Positions 9,610 to 21,029 are shown, numbered from the stretch's first letter. The stretch is 64,000 bases of DNA from Cordylochernes scorpioides (GCA_030710605.1 CP092870.1:89405993-89469992); one strand, 5' to 3'. Translations and numbers: made by a program. The notes: a model not told the origin generated them from the sequence alone.

Positions 9610-10077
9610 AGGGAATTTCCCGCCAATTTTCTCAATTTCTCCTTATTTTCACAGAGGAAATGTTGTAAGTGTAGCTCCACAACTACTTTGCATATTACCT
9701 AGTTGCATAAACTGATTTATAACGTTTTCTCTAAGAAAAACTTATTTACAAATAGCTATTACAGGAATTTATGTAAATAAATGTTTTTTCTTTTTCTCTA
9801 CCCTGGATTAATGCTATGAGTTTCAATATACCACATGAGTGACTTGGGTTCGATCCCGGCAAATCAGATTTTTTTCCTCTTATATAAAGGATATATACAT
9901 ATCAATATAGCCTTTTTTTAAATCCCAAAATCTATTTAGATGTCGTGTATGTTGTGCACATCTTGACTCATCATTTTAAACAATAGATATGAAAAGTTTC
10001 GGGCAAATAGTATTCATGTGCCGAAAGACGTATCTCTTTCTTTGAATAGGCATTAAAACAATTCATTTTATATGTCA

Positions 10078-10092
10078 CCCCCCCCCCCCCCC
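10078..10092. repeat. C15 homopolymer
   Basis: A run of 15 C, about 85 bp upstream of the mariner. Such runs are prone to sequencing length error. Confidence 0.9.
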
Positions 10093-10178
10093 TCCTGTAC
10101 AAATCGTAAAAGTGGCGATAGAAAATGAGCCTTAGCACCAGTTTTAGCAAATTCAGGCAAATATCTCTCTCCATTATA

Positions 10179-11465
10179 CCAGGTCTATTAGTATGAAACG
10201 CGAAAATGGGCGCCAGAGGCCGCTGTGCAACTTTATTTGAGCCGACGGTGGAGCTGTTGTAGGCGTTTTGTTCTTTGACTCACGTGGCATCAGCATGCGT
10301 GCAGTTTTAGAAAAATTCAAATCGTGAAAAATTTCTGGAGCCCGTGGAAAATGGCGATTTCCGTGCCAAAAAGTGTCCATTTGCGGGAAGTTTTGTTGTT
10401 CGTCTTCAACTGGAAGAAAAGTGCCACTGAAGCCCACCGAATGCTCGAGGAAGTTTACAGCGACCACGCTCTGAGTAAATCGCAGTGTTACAGGTGGTTT
10501 AAAAAATTCCAAAGTGGCGATTTTGAACTTGATAATGAACCACATGGAAAACCGCCCCAAAAGTTCGAGGACGCTGAACTGCAAGCTTTGTTGGATGAGG
10601 ACAGTACCCAAATGCAGGAGAAACTCGCAAAACAGCTCCAGGTGTCTCAAGGTGCTGTTTCTCTACGTTTAAACAGCCTCGGAATGACCCAAAAGCTTTC
10701 CAGATGGGTCCCCCACGAGTTGAGCGAATGGCAGCAATAACGGCGTCTGGTAACCTGCGAAGGGCTGCTCGCCAGGCATGAAAAGAAGTCATTTTTGCAC
10801 CGAATCGTAACTTCTGATGAGAAATGGATCCACTTCAGTAATCCTACGCGCCCAAAGTTGTGGGGCCTGCCCGGCCAATTTTCAAAACAGACGCCTAGGC
10901 CCAATCGCTTCGGAAAAAAGGCAATGCTTTGCATATGGTGGGACCAGACCGGCGTAGTATATTACGAGCTCCTGAAACCTGGCAAAATGGTCAATACTAG
11001 TCGCTACGAACAACAAATGCACAGTTTGAGAGAGGCGTTGAATGAAAAAAGACCGGAAGGGCGTGAAAAGCACAACAACCTGATACTGCAGCATGACAAC
11101 GCTCCAGCCCACAACGCTACGGTGGTCAAAAAGACCATGAAAGACTTGGGCTGGGAACTCTAACCCCACCCGCCGTACTCACCAGACTTAGCGCGTTCGA
11201 ACTACCACCTTTTCACATCTTTAGGACACGCCCTAAAAAACCAGGAATTTTCGAACTCAGACATACTCCGAAAATGACTTGTTGACTGGTTTGACTCAAA
11301 AGGAATAGAAATTTTCAGACAAGGAATTCGAAAATTGCCTGAAAAGTGGTCCGAGTGTATAGCTAATCAGGGCAGTTACTTTTAATAAAAAAATCTTTTG
11401 TTGTATGGAATTGGTGAACTTTTGAATTCACTGAAAATTTTCGCGTTTCATACTAATAGACCTGG
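10179..11465 (+). mobile_element. Complete mariner element, 1287 bp, mauritiana-like
   Basis: Perfect 29-bp terminal inverted repeats (10179-10207 and 11437-11465, starting ccaggtctattag) are flanked by the TA target duplication (10177-10178 and 11466-11467). Length equals that typical of Mos1-like mariners. The interior holds a single transposase frame without indels but with three stops. Perfect terminal repeats alongside a dead gene suggest it was mobilised in trans, or is fairly recent. Confidence 0.95.
10351..11385 (+). pseudogene. Mariner transposase, inactivated
   Basis: The frame runs 345 codons from ATG (10351) to TAA (11383-11385), the family length. An N-terminal paired helix-turn-helix region covers residues 1-115 with the linker motif WVPHELSE. 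It is followed by the DDE/D domain. The first Asp is in the SDEKW motif and the second in HDNAPAH, with 34 residues to the third site as in D,D34D. At that third site the codon is AAC (11200-11202), so Asn replaces Asp. In-frame stops are TAA at 10738-10740, TAA at 11161-11163 and TGA at 11275-11277. EHGKPP and PNRFGKKAML segments point to the mauritiana group containing Mos1. It cannot make active transposase. Confidence 0.95.
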
Positions 11466-11525
11466 TATATACAAATGAAAAAACAATAGAAAAAATAATA
11501 ATAAATAAATAAAGGTCAGGTGTTG

Positions 11526-11788
11526 ATATTAAAAATAAAAAAGGCATATCCTGACCAGGAGCACATGTGCTTTTCACAAGGCAGAGCGCCATCTGGTGGA
11601 ACATAAATCAACTAAACATTGATTTAGCCATTGATAATACCATTGATAAATCAAGAAATTGGGTTGGTCAAATATCAGGGAACAGGCTAAATCAATGATT
11701 AGTTGATTTCTGTTCCACCAGATGGCGCTCTGCCTTCTGAAAAGCACATGTGCTCCTGGTCAGGTTATGCCTCTTTTATTTTTAATAT
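11526..11788. mobile_element. Foldback element A, core deleted, 263 bp
   Basis: The arms (about 100 bp each, beginning atattaaaaataaaa) pair with their complement ending at 11788. Conserved pieces include gagcacatgtgcttttc and gccatctggtggaaca. The middle keeps cttgataaatcaagaaatt-like pieces but has lost the hammerhead seen at 7381. It lies 60 bp from the mariner end. Confidence 0.75.
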
Positions 11789-11799
11789 ATACAAATGTT

Positions 11800-12240
11800 T
11801 TTGGTTATAACCCGTACAAGGGTGGCTTCGATTCCATAACATCCAACGAGACGATTTATAAAAATGGTCGAATTTGACTAAACATATTTGTAAGTTGGTG
11901 AAGTGTCAAGGTTTATATTCAGGGTAGAGGATACAATATAAATTCCATTCCATTCTGGAAACTTTTGAACAAAATTTTGAATGGAATGATATCACAATAG
12001 GTATACAAACGACGTTTCTTCTTATTATTAACGTTATTATGCAATTAACTAATTATTATAATTATATTCATTAACTTCCACTCGTCCTTGAGGCATTTCA
12101 ATTGTTTGGTAATTCCTTAAAGGAAGATAATGGATATATTGTGATGTTCTATTTGAATAACAAAATTAATACCATTAACTATTAAATAAATAGACCAAGG
12201 TCTTAAGCTACATTTCCTTGATAATGGTAAAAAAAAAGAC
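11800..12240. other. No gene or repeat recognised
   Basis: AT-rich sequence with several local stop-dense frames on both strands. Nothing supported. Confidence 0.4.
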
Positions 12241-12251
12241 CTCACCACAAA

Positions 12252-12490
12252 AAGTAGAGTTGTTGTTGTTGTTGTTGTTGTCGTGTCCAAAGAAGAGTCT
12301 CAGATGTCTCCATGCATCTCCATCACAGCAGCAGCAATATCCACTATCTTGGGGTTTGCTCTTCATTGGAAAATGGGTGCCGTTGCCACGTTAGTCACCT
12401 TGGAAACGAACCAGAATTTGGTCAAATATTCCAAGGGTCCAGGGGGGACCGCAGGGAGGTGTGGTCGGACTTCTCCCCCCCTAACGGGGT
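12252..12490 (-). mobile_element. LINE 3' tail plus adjoining dispersed repeat
   Basis: A (gtt)n run and cgtgtccaaagaagagtctc (12258-12350) are the reverse complement of the Jockey-like LINE tail seen complete at 52072-52342. From about 12360 the sequence switches to the repeat carrying gggtgccgttgccacgttag and attccaagggtccag. That repeat also occurs at 20170-20270, 29515-29600 and 35650-35770. Confidence 0.6.
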
Positions 12491-12569
12491 GTACGAATAA
12501 AAAGAAAATGGTTGTTGTAAAATACGCATTCCATTCATCTACAAAAGATTTTCCCCAATAATTTATCAG

Positions 12570-12747
12570 CCATAGACAAAACTTAAGGAAGTGGGATATC
12601 TTTAAGGATACAGAGGCAATTTTGTTCACACTTGGTTTTCTCGTGATCTTCAATAAAGATCATTGTGTATCAAATATCTTTAAGAATTATCTGACTCCCG
12701 ATATACATGCTAAAATGTACAACTTCCTTAAGTTTTGTTCATGAGTA
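12570..12747. mobile_element. Tc1-like MITE with ends near acttaaggaagt
   Basis: Inverted ends catagacaaaacttaaggaa (left) and ttccttaagttttgttcatg (right), with the family interior (gaggcaattttgttcacact and gatatacatgctaaaa). Consensus ends in the window read cactcatggacaaaactta, consistent with a Tc1-like MITE with TA target. Confidence 0.7.
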
Positions 12748-13173
12748 TAAATGCGCATAATTCTCTTATGATAAATCGTTAGAAATTGTTTTATTTCAGA
12801 TTCAAATAGGGAAATTTTGGGAGACTCAAGCTGGTAAAACTTACAACCGAGGAAAGTTAAATTCATAGAATTTTATATTTTTTTAAATTGTCCCTACCCA
12901 CCGTTTTAACAGAGTGACTGTACCAGATACTATGTAAAAATAAAACCACCATCATATTCGACGTTTCTACAAAAATCTTTTATCTCCTTGTTAGGAACAA
13001 TAAAAATTAAAGTTTTTTTTGACAAGGAGTTAAAGAGACCTTACTTGCAGTAAGGTCTTTAGAGATAATATTTGATATGTGATAAGAAACATATTACCAC
13101 AAAAAGAATTATTATAAAGAAAATATATGCAATTTAAAATGTATCACTACATTTCTGTCCACACATCCTGTAA

Positions 13174-14837
13174 TCAAGGCTAAATTAGGCTGAGAAATAG
13201 AGGTTAAAGTTTTGAAAAGTTAAGAAATCATGTTGATATTGGTTAAGTCCCAGGTTCTACCAACTATCAAGGCTATAAAAAAAGATAAAATTAAGCTAAG
13301 AAATGGAGGTTGAAGTTTTGAAAAGTTGAGAAATCATGTTGATATTTCTAAATTCCAGGTTCTACCAACTATCAAGGTTGTAAAAAAGGCTAAATTAGGC
13401 TGAGAAATATAGGTTGAAGTTTTGAAAAGTTGAGAAATCATGTCTATGTTTTTAAGTTCCAGGTTCTACCAACTGTCAAAGTTATAATAAAAAAAGCCAA
13501 ATTAGGGTAAGAAATAGAGGTTGAAGTTTTGAAAAGTTGAGAAATCATGTCGATTTTTCTAAATTCCAGGTTCTACCAACTGTCAAAGTTATAAAAAAAA
13601 AAAGCTCAATTAGGGTAAGAAATGAAGGTTGAAGTTTTGAAAAGTTGAGAAATCATGTCGATGTTTCTAAGTTCCAGGTTTTACCAACTGTCAAGGTTGT
13701 AAAAAAGGCTAAATTAGGGTGATAAATAGAGGTTGAAGTTTTGAAAAGTTGAGAAATCATGATGATGTTTCTAAATTCCAGGTTCTACTAACTTTCAAAG
13801 TTATAAAAAAGATAAATTAGGCTGAGAAATAGAGATTGAAGTTTTGAAACGTTGAGAAATCGTGTTGATGTTTCTAAATTCCAGGTTCTACCAACTGTCA
13901 AGGTTGTAAAAAAGGCTAAATTAGGCTGAGAAATATAGGTTGAAGTTTTGAAAAGTTGAGAAATCATGTCTATGTTTTTAAGTTCCAGGTTCTACAAACT
14001 GTCAAGGTTATAAAAAAAAAGTCTAAATTAGGGTAAGAAATAGAGGTTGAAGTTTTGAAAAGTTGAGAAATCGTGTCGATGTTTCTAAGTTCCAGGTTTT
14101 ACCAACTGTCAAGGTTGTAAAAAAGGCTAAATTAGGGTGATAAATAGAGGTTGAAGTTTTGAAAAGTTGAGAAATCATGATGATGTTTCTAAATTCCAGG
14201 TTCTACTAACTTTCAAAGTTATAAAAAAGATAAATTAGGCTGAGAAATATAGATTGAAGTTTTGAAAAGTTGAGAAATCGTGTTGATGTTTCTAAATTCC
14301 AGGTTCTACCAACTGTCAAGGTTGTAAAAAAGGCTAAATTAGGCTGAGAAATATAGGTTGAAGTTTTGAAAAGTTGAGAAATCATGTCTATGTTTTTAAG
14401 TTCCAGGTTCTACAAACTGTCAAGGTTATAAAAAAAAAGCTAAATTAGGCTGAGAAATAGAGGTTAAAGTTTTGAAAAGTTGAGAAATCATGTCGATGTT
14501 TCTAAATTCCAGGTTCTACCAACTTTCAAAGTTATAAAAAAGCTCAATTAGAGTAAGAAATGGAGGTTGAAGTTTTGAAAAGTTGACAAATCATCTCAAT
14601 GTTACTGAATTCCAGATTCTACCAACTGTCAAAGTTATAAAAAAGCTAAATTAGGCTGAGAAATAGAGGTTGAAGTTTTGAAAAGTTGAGAAATCATGTC
14701 GATGTTTCTAATTTTCAGGTTCTACGAACTGTCAAGGGTATAAAAAGGGCTAAATTAGGCTGAGAAATAGAGATTGAAGTTTTGAAAAGTTGAGAAATCA
14801 TGTTGATATTCGTTAAGTTCCAGGTTCTACCAACTGA
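13174..14837. repeat. Tandem array, 104-107 bp unit, about 16 copies
   Basis: Each unit contains gaagttttgaaaagttgaga, a ccaggttctaccaact segment and an A-rich linker of variable length. A four-unit block is itself duplicated: diagnostic sites such as ggttctactaactttcaaag recur exactly 418 bp apart (13781 and 14199), indicating unequal exchange. No coding potential. Confidence 0.9.
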
Positions 14838-15409
14838 CGTATTAAAGGAAACCTGTTACTTGTGTCCAACCAGTAGCCACCCTGTCAGCTAACCATTTAA
14901 AAACACGGCTGATGTAAGCGCCCCATGTGATGAATAATTCATCCAAGAACGTGTTACACGCGTCGCAAAAAAAAAACTGAGAATAAATGTCATGCTTATG
15001 AAAGAAAAGCCTTAATTATATTCTACCAACGCCTATGTCATACCCGTCCTTGATCTTGTTTGTGGTTTTTATTTGAATTACGTATTTTGAGTTCTTTTTT
15101 ATAAGTTAATAGAATTTGTACATTGTGAAGAATTTTTTATGAATTACAGAAAAAACGGCACAAGAAAAATCGTTCAAAAAAAAAAGAACATGGCTATTAC
15201 TGGTCACTTCTGGAAGTGGTCTTATATTGGAGGATTGATTATATATGGAAATTTCATTTTTGATTTTACGGAAGAGGTCGTTAATGGATCAGATTAGTCG
15301 CTTAGGAGAGGTTCCAATTTTATACTTTTTCATACTCTCATGTGTTTCTTAAGCTAAATACACGCATAAACCTTTTGAAAAATAGAGAGCAATCTATAAA
15401 TATATCTTT

Positions 15410-15777
15410 AATTAAAAAGGCATATATTGGATTCAAAAAATAATTTATTAACCAATATATCAGTTGGCTGAACGCCAACCTTTTTCAAGGTACAGCAACG
15501 TATTTATGTAAACAACAAACTCTCTCCTTATTTGTTGTTTACATAATTGGCATATATTGGATAAAAATATAATTTATTAACCAATATATCAGTTGGCTGA
15601 ACGCCAACCTTTTTCAAGGTACAGCAACGTAATTATGTAAACAACAAACTCTCTCCTTGTTTGTTGTTTACTTAAAATATACACGCGTTGATATACTTTG
15701 AAAAGAGTTGGCGTTCAATCAACTGAAATATTGGTAAATAAATTATGTTTTGATCCAATATATGCCTTTTTAATTGA
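15410..15777. mobile_element. Foldback with tandem hammerhead-like units
   Basis: Two direct units starting ggcatatattgg (15419 and 15549, offset 130 bp) each contain the hairpin strand ggctgaacgccaacc. A third partial unit in inverted orientation ends the element (15699-15773). The outer ends aattaaaaaggcatatatt and its complement pair. The hammerhead-like strand reads GUUGGC, loop, GCCAAC and UGAUAUAUUGG, without a normal core. Confidence 0.6.
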
Positions 15778-16517
15778 ACATATAAACCTTTATTTAAGAT
15801 CTTATATAGATTCTTTATTCAATAAATAATGCCACCAAGAACGTAGGTTTCTTCTAAGTATTAAAACAAACTTCTACTGTCCTTACTGTGATGAGAAATA
15901 GTGGGAAGACTTGGCTCATTATCAGTAGTAAACCTTCACAGCGCTTTTGCCAATTTGATTAACCAGACCGATATTTAAAACGCTAATACAGTATTGGACG
16001 ATTCTGCTCCTATATTCTGCAATGTAAGGTAGAATATGGGTTATGGTATTTAAGCAAACTATGGACATAAGCTTATATTAGAGTAGAATTACATCTAAAT
16101 AGAATTATTGGGCGATTATGCCTGTTTTTTCTGCAGTTAATAAGTGTTTGGTTTATCAAAGGAATCCATTGAGCTTAACTTATGATGTCCATTATTAAAA
16201 AGATTCATGATATAAGGTATTTTTGGTATCTAATTGATCCATAGGTATCCATAGATGAAACTATGATAACAGTATACTTAATCTGAGAGATACGGCAGCA
16301 AGGCGTTTTCTAAAATGACAATCATTGTACATTGTTTATTTATGCTTTGACAAAATTAAGAAGGAATCTAGGTTTTGGTTTCCTTTTACAATTCTTTTAT
16401 TTCTCGAGCTTTCTGGCTAACATACCCTTTCACACATAGAGACCTAGAAGTATTAATTCTAGCCAATTATAACACGTCGAATTTAAAAACACAAGTTTAG
16501 ATATATATATATATATT

Positions 16518-16665
16518 AAAAACAAATAAGGCATATCCTGACCAGGAGCACATGTGCTTTTCAGAAGGCAGAGCGCCTCTGGTGGAACAGAAATCAACTA
16601 TTGATTGATTTAACCTGCTCCCTGATATTTGGTCAACCCAATATGCTTTATTTATTTTTAATATC
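16518..16665. mobile_element. Foldback element A, truncated copy
   Basis: Contains ggcatatcctgaccaggagc, acatgtgcttttcagaag and ggtcaacccaat as in 7231-7551. The right arm and core are lost and only the outer tail (ttatttttaatatcaacacc) follows. TA microsatellites lie on both sides. Confidence 0.65.
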
Positions 16666-17109
16666 AACACCTGACCTTTTTATTTTTTATTTTTCCTATT
16701 GTTTTTTCACATATATATATATATATAATATAATTCTATTACTGTGAAATTTGTATACTTAGTTATTTTATGAACTTATGCAATGATTAGTTTTTAACTA
16801 TATGCAAAAACAGCAGACCAAAGCTACATTTCTCCCCGGTACCTGTAAAAAGAAACCTAGATTCTTTATTGATTATATCAAAGGGAAAAATCAGGGAATA
16901 ATCTTTATTATAGTGTATTTATGCCAAATGTGGATCAATCTATATAGGATATATTAATGTGAAGACAATGTTACTTGCAGAATTCTTTCTCAGAGGAAGG
17001 AGGGCTACCATGCATGTCGAAAATTTGACAAAATAATTTTGAATCAAGGTAAGGACTACCTACTTAATAGTGTATTCATGTTATTCTGTGAGCACACATA
17101 CAAAAACGT

Positions 17110-17470
17110 ATACATGTTATAAAAAATGAGATTTCTGTTGATTTTTGATTATCTTGAGGATTATGCTATGGTAATGCAGTCGTGGTTAAAATCTTGAAAC
17201 TATAATAATAAAAATAATGAAGATTAGAAATAGCTTTAATTGAGCTTATGGAATATAAAAAAACATAATTTGATAAAAGTAGTCTGTCTTAAAGCGAGTA
17301 GAACAAGGAAAACAAAAGATTATTTACATAATTACAAAGGTTTGAGCCGGCCATCGAGAAACAACAACAATAGGTTATATAAAGGGAAGTCCCGACATCT
17401 GGTGGTATACTTAACAGAATATTTGAATCTGCGAAACATAATTTTAGATAAAATATAAAATAATATTTTA
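17110..17470 (+). repeat. Dispersed repeat, copy 4
   Basis: Same family as 7600-7960, with ggttaaaatcttgaaac, gagccggccatcgagaaac and tggtggtatacttaacag. No coding sequence recognised. Confidence 0.55.
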
Positions 17471-17562
17471 TATAACATACATACTAATAGAAATGAAAGT
17501 ATTACATACAGAAGTTCTGGATGAATATCGTGAAAATTGGGATAGATATACAGATTACCTAT

Positions 17563-18051
17563 ACTCATAGACAAAACTTAAGGAAGTTGTACCTTTTAGC
17601 ATGTATATTTTTAAAATTTTATTATTATATGTTATATATTTTCCTCAAAAGAGAACGTTCGAATTCACATATAAAATAAGAATATAAACAGTAAAAATGC
17701 GTTTCTTTATTTGTGCAAAGTGCAATATTTCGGATCTTTATAATCTTTCTACAGACATAGCAATAAGTTTATATAATGAGGATATATGTAAATATGCAAT
17801 ATTATTCACATATACTAATTTTCTCAACTTATAGCTAGGCGTCTGTAGAAGGATTATAAAGATCCGAAAGCTTGCACTTTTCACGAATAAAGAAACGCAT
17901 TGTTATTCTTATTTTATACTTTAAGGAAATTTTCTCTTCTAATGAATTCACATATATGGAAAATACACCGTTATATATGCAAATAAGGAGTGGTTTATGT
18001 TTAAAATATGAAACTTCCTTTAATTTTGTCCATTAGTATATACCAAATGAT
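17563..18051. mobile_element. Tc1-like MITE interrupted by a hammerhead element
   Basis: The left end actcatagacaaaactta and the right end cctttaattttgtccattagt belong to the long MITE form seen at 31250-31713 (shared segment accgttatatatgcaaataa). The middle is the insertion at 17674-17943. Confidence 0.65.
17674..17943. mobile_element. Hammerhead-like foldback insertion, 270 bp, 13-bp TSD
   Basis: A perfect 13-bp duplication, gaattcacatata, flanks it (17661-17673 and 17944-17956). The arms 17699-17761 and 17840-17903 are complementary. In the right arm, plus strand, CUGUAGA is followed by A, then a GGAU/AUCC hairpin, GAAA and GCUUGCAC. The left arm carries the mirror image with small changes. 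Core position 6 is U rather than A, so cleavage is doubtful. Confidence 0.7.
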
Positions 18052-18800
18052 TTGAATATTAAAAGAATTTAACTCTCTTTTAGATATATTTTCTACTAGT
18101 GTATTTGTAAGGGGTTTTATTTGTAAAATGTGAATATATACTATTTAAAAAATAAAACAATTTATTTTTGAATTTATCTCCTTCCCAACTAAAAGAGGAA
18201 CTATCAACCATTTTAAAGAATGTCATAATATTTAAAGAGAAAAGCTATACGACCAATATTCTATTAAATCTTTTCAAAAATTGATTTTTTTTTACTTTCT
18301 CAAATATGCATTTTATTCCTATATGGACGCCCACATTCAATTTTACTACCGCATGTAAATGCATTTAAATGAATTTTCCTTCCCTATCTACATATAGTTT
18401 CTGGCTTATGCAACTTTAAAAAGTGTTGCTTCTTCCTTACATCACACAAATTTTGAAACTCTCTTCCCCTATCCTACCGACTTTTTATTACAGAAATATC
18501 AGAATAATTAGTTGGATTTTCTTCATTAATCAAGTAAAGGCATTTAGCCAATATTATGGAATAATTAACTTCTAGTTGATATTTATTCCGACAGATGGCG
18601 CAAGACATCAGCAACTTTAAGCTGCGCGATCAGAGAAGACGGCTTTTAATTTTTCTTAATTTAACTACCTGATGCCAGTTCACAATATTTGCTTTTGTAA
18701 TATTTTTTTTCATTCAAAAACGCATTGAAATTATTTCTTTGTAAGAAGAAAGTAATAAGAGACATTTAAACAACCAATAAGTATATATTTCCATTTAAAA
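18052..18800. other. AT-rich sequence, fragment of foldback A
   Basis: A short stretch near 18570-18610 (tgatatttattccgacagatggcgc) resembles the foldback A arm. Otherwise no feature is supported. Confidence 0.4.
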
Positions 18801-18811
18801 CTATATATAAA

Positions 18812-18975
18812 ATATGTTGTTGTTGTTGTCGTGTCCAATGAAGAGCCTCAGATGTATCCATGCATCTCTATCACAGCAGCAGCAATGTCCACTATCTTGA
18901 GCGTGTAAAGCTGCTGCTCTGGGTCTTTGTCAATTTTCTGCAAGGCTGCGGCCATTGCTGGGTATGAGAATATAT
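18812..18975 (-). mobile_element. LINE 3' tail, 5'-truncated
   Basis: Reverse complement of the Jockey-like LINE terminus: a (gtt)n run, cgtgtccaatgaagagcctc, then coding-derived tgtaaagctgctgctctggg up to the truncation near 18970. Matches 52072-52240. Confidence 0.7.
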
Positions 18976-18999
18976 ATATAAATATCTAGTATATATATA

Positions 19000-19215
19000 T
19001 ATAATAGATTTCAATTTTTTTGGCTATACTGCCACATGGAAAATTAGGAAAGAAAACTTCAGAATGAAACAGCAATTTATTTAAGGCAAACACAAATTAC
19101 ACACATAATTGATAAAATATAAGATAGGCAATGAGATAAGTTTACAGAGTAGCAAAATATAAAAATATCAAAATTGATCTGTTAATAAAATAATAAATAC
19201 TTTGTTACATATCTC
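19000..19215. repeat. Dispersed repeat, relative of 6200-6450
   Basis: Contains ctgccacatggaaaattagg, agtttacagagtagcaaaat and aataaatactttgttacat, shared with 31720-31800, 33905-34020 and (reversed) 6250-6420. Confidence 0.55.
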
Positions 19216-19554
19216 CTTCCATATGGGAGCTTTGACCCACAGCTAGCAATTATTGTAGCTACTGACAATATATTTTTTTTGAATTTTCAAAAAAATGTTT
19301 TGTAGTACATACCTTCCAAATATATTATCTTGAATATCCATATTCTTATTTTCCATAGGATTATTCAAATAATAATCTGTATATATTTACCATGTGTATA
19401 TAATCTTTCTCCATTTTTACCCCTTTGTATATTTACCACTTTCATAGGTTTCTCCTTATTGTAAACCCAAGGAGAATCCTCTGTAAGACCTGTGTGTCTT
19501 AATAAAGGTTTTTGTGTGTGTGTATATTATCTTGAATATAGAAATTACCTGGCT

Positions 19555-19700
19555 GACATTCATATTTCTTTGAAAATAGACACTTCAGCCAGTTAAAGTT
19601 TTCTATTTTCTCAAGTTTTCAACAAAATCATTTTCTCTTCGTCAGGAGAAATAAAAAGAAAGCATTTGAAAAGACGTTAAAAATATTCTAATATATTGTA
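19555..19700 (-). mobile_element. Partial hammerhead element (family B)
   Basis: Minus strand carries CUGACGA, an A/U-rich stem II, then GAAAACUUGAG (19601-19645). Flanks acctggctgacattcat and cacttcagccagttaaag match the arms of the elements at 56782-56997 and 61783-62160. Stem II pairing has decayed. Confidence 0.5.
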
Positions 19701-19789
19701 AAGGTATTGTCGCTCTTTCTCCCTTTCTTCAACACCATTTATTAAACCATAAATTAAGATTTCAAGGAAAGGCTCTTCAATGATCCCAA

Positions 19790-20432
19790 TATTATTATAA
19801 AAGTATTTTGGTCAAAATCTCTTGACTTATATTTTATATTTATATGAAAAATGTATACTTCAGTCAGTTAGAGTTTTTTTTTTAATTTTCTCAACGTTTC
19901 GACAAAAATCTTTTATCTTTGTCAGGAGAAGTAAATAAAAATAAAGCATTTGGCAAGGCGTATTATATTTTATAATTGAAGAAACTCTTATGAACGTAAT
20001 CTTTTCAATTCTAGCCTAGTTTGAAGATTCCAATTCAATTATACGAGTAAGTTCTTTTTTTATCATTTAAAGTTGAAGTATAGGGAACAGAAAACACTAC
20101 AATGCAATTAACTAGTTTTTGTCGTGTACAATGAAGAGTCTCAGTTGACTCCATAAGTTGGTTAGAAGTCCGACCACATTTCCCTGCGATCCCCCCTTGA
20201 CCATTGGAATATTTGACCAAATTTGGTCCAAGGAGACTAACGTGGCAACGGCACTCATTCTCCAATGAAGAATAGGAAAATTAACGAGTATAAAAATAGT
20301 ATAGAGAATATAAACAATGGACATTAACTGTAATGATTAGGTTGGCCACTTTCATCATATTCTTTTTGCCCACATCTCTCTCTCTCTAATCTATCATAAC
20401 AACAATTAAAACACGAGTTTAAACAAACGCTA
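19790..20432 (-). repeat. Dispersed repeat, about 470 bp (inverse of 29344-29830)
   Basis: Starts with ctaatttagcgtttg on the minus strand and runs through atggacattaactg and gcaactagtt-like pieces to ttgaagaaactcttatgaac. The plus-strand copy lies 9 kb away. The middle carries the gccaacgtta-type segment shared with 12360-12480 and 35650-35770. The copy is interrupted by the hammerhead insertion at 19839-19962. Confidence 0.7.
19839..19962 (-). mobile_element. Hammerhead-like insertion, 124 bp, 12-bp TSD
   Basis: It is flanked by ttatattttata at 19827-19838 and 19963-19974. The related repeat at 29344-29830 has the uninterrupted site (tataaaatatag, 29798-29809), which proves insertion. Minus strand: CUGACAA, a stem II with UUUUUGUC, GAAACGUU and GAGA. 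G8 of the core is A, which should abolish cleavage. Confidence 0.75.
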
Positions 20433-20935
20433 AATTAGGTCAAATTTTCAAGAGCCATAAAAAGAACAATGCTATTTTCTCAAACAGGTCAATGTGGTCT
20501 TACCAAATACATGGTTGGTATGAAATGCTGTTGGTTTACATGAACAATGCCATATTTTGCACACAAAGGCTATAGGGCAATATAACCTTACGAAAGCCAT
20601 AGGACTGGCTAATTTTAAGACGACCCTTGACCTAGCGTCAGCTGCAGTAGAAACTATGGAGTAATGCCTTACCTCAATCCCCGTCTCGTGCCACAAAATT
20701 GGAAAATTGGTGGAGATTTGCGAGGTTTCTTTTTCCAAATTCCAGTGTCGTTGCATTTAGAAACAAAGAAATACTGAGGTTCTTTAACAGAATATGAAAA
20801 ACAAAAACATTGTTTTTAAATGATCGTACAACTGAAATTTGCTGATGACTGTCACTATTTGTCCAAATAAATATCAACTATCTGTTTATTCTAGAATTGG
20901 CCAGATACCCATTCTTGATTAATAAATTAAAAAAA
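20433..20935. other. No gene recognised
   Basis: Mixed-composition sequence with several short frames on the minus strand. None resembles a known family. A CTGATGA near 20845 lacks a partner GAAA and stem. Confidence 0.35.
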
Positions 20936-20940
20936 TCTAA

Positions 20941-20980
20941 CCACGTACACGTTTCGGGCTGTTGGCCCTCGTCAGCGTGG
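20941..20980 (-). ncRNA. Hammerhead ribozyme, best copy of family A
   Basis: Minus strand: stem I CCACG pairs with CGUGG at the other end. Core CUGACGA, stem II GGGC with loop CAACA and GCCC, then GAAA. Stem III is A-C/G-U with a GU loop, and the cleavage triplet is GUA (between 20946 and 20945). All conserved core bases are present. Stem III has only two pairs, as in hammerheads that work as dimers or tandem copies. Confidence 0.8.
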
Positions 20981-21029
20981 TGCAGACTGTATCTCAACCA
21001 CCAAAAAATAATTCTAGTCATTCAAGCAT

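Noticed and set aside
9835-9870. tRNA T-arm like gggttcgatcccgg
   Set aside because: No D-arm, anticodon stem or acceptor stem around it.
12283-12653. Frames across 12283-12653
   Set aside because: They span a LINE tail, a dispersed repeat and a MITE end, so they cannot be one gene.
20835-20870. CTGATGA
   Set aside because: No following hairpin and GAAA within a normal distance.
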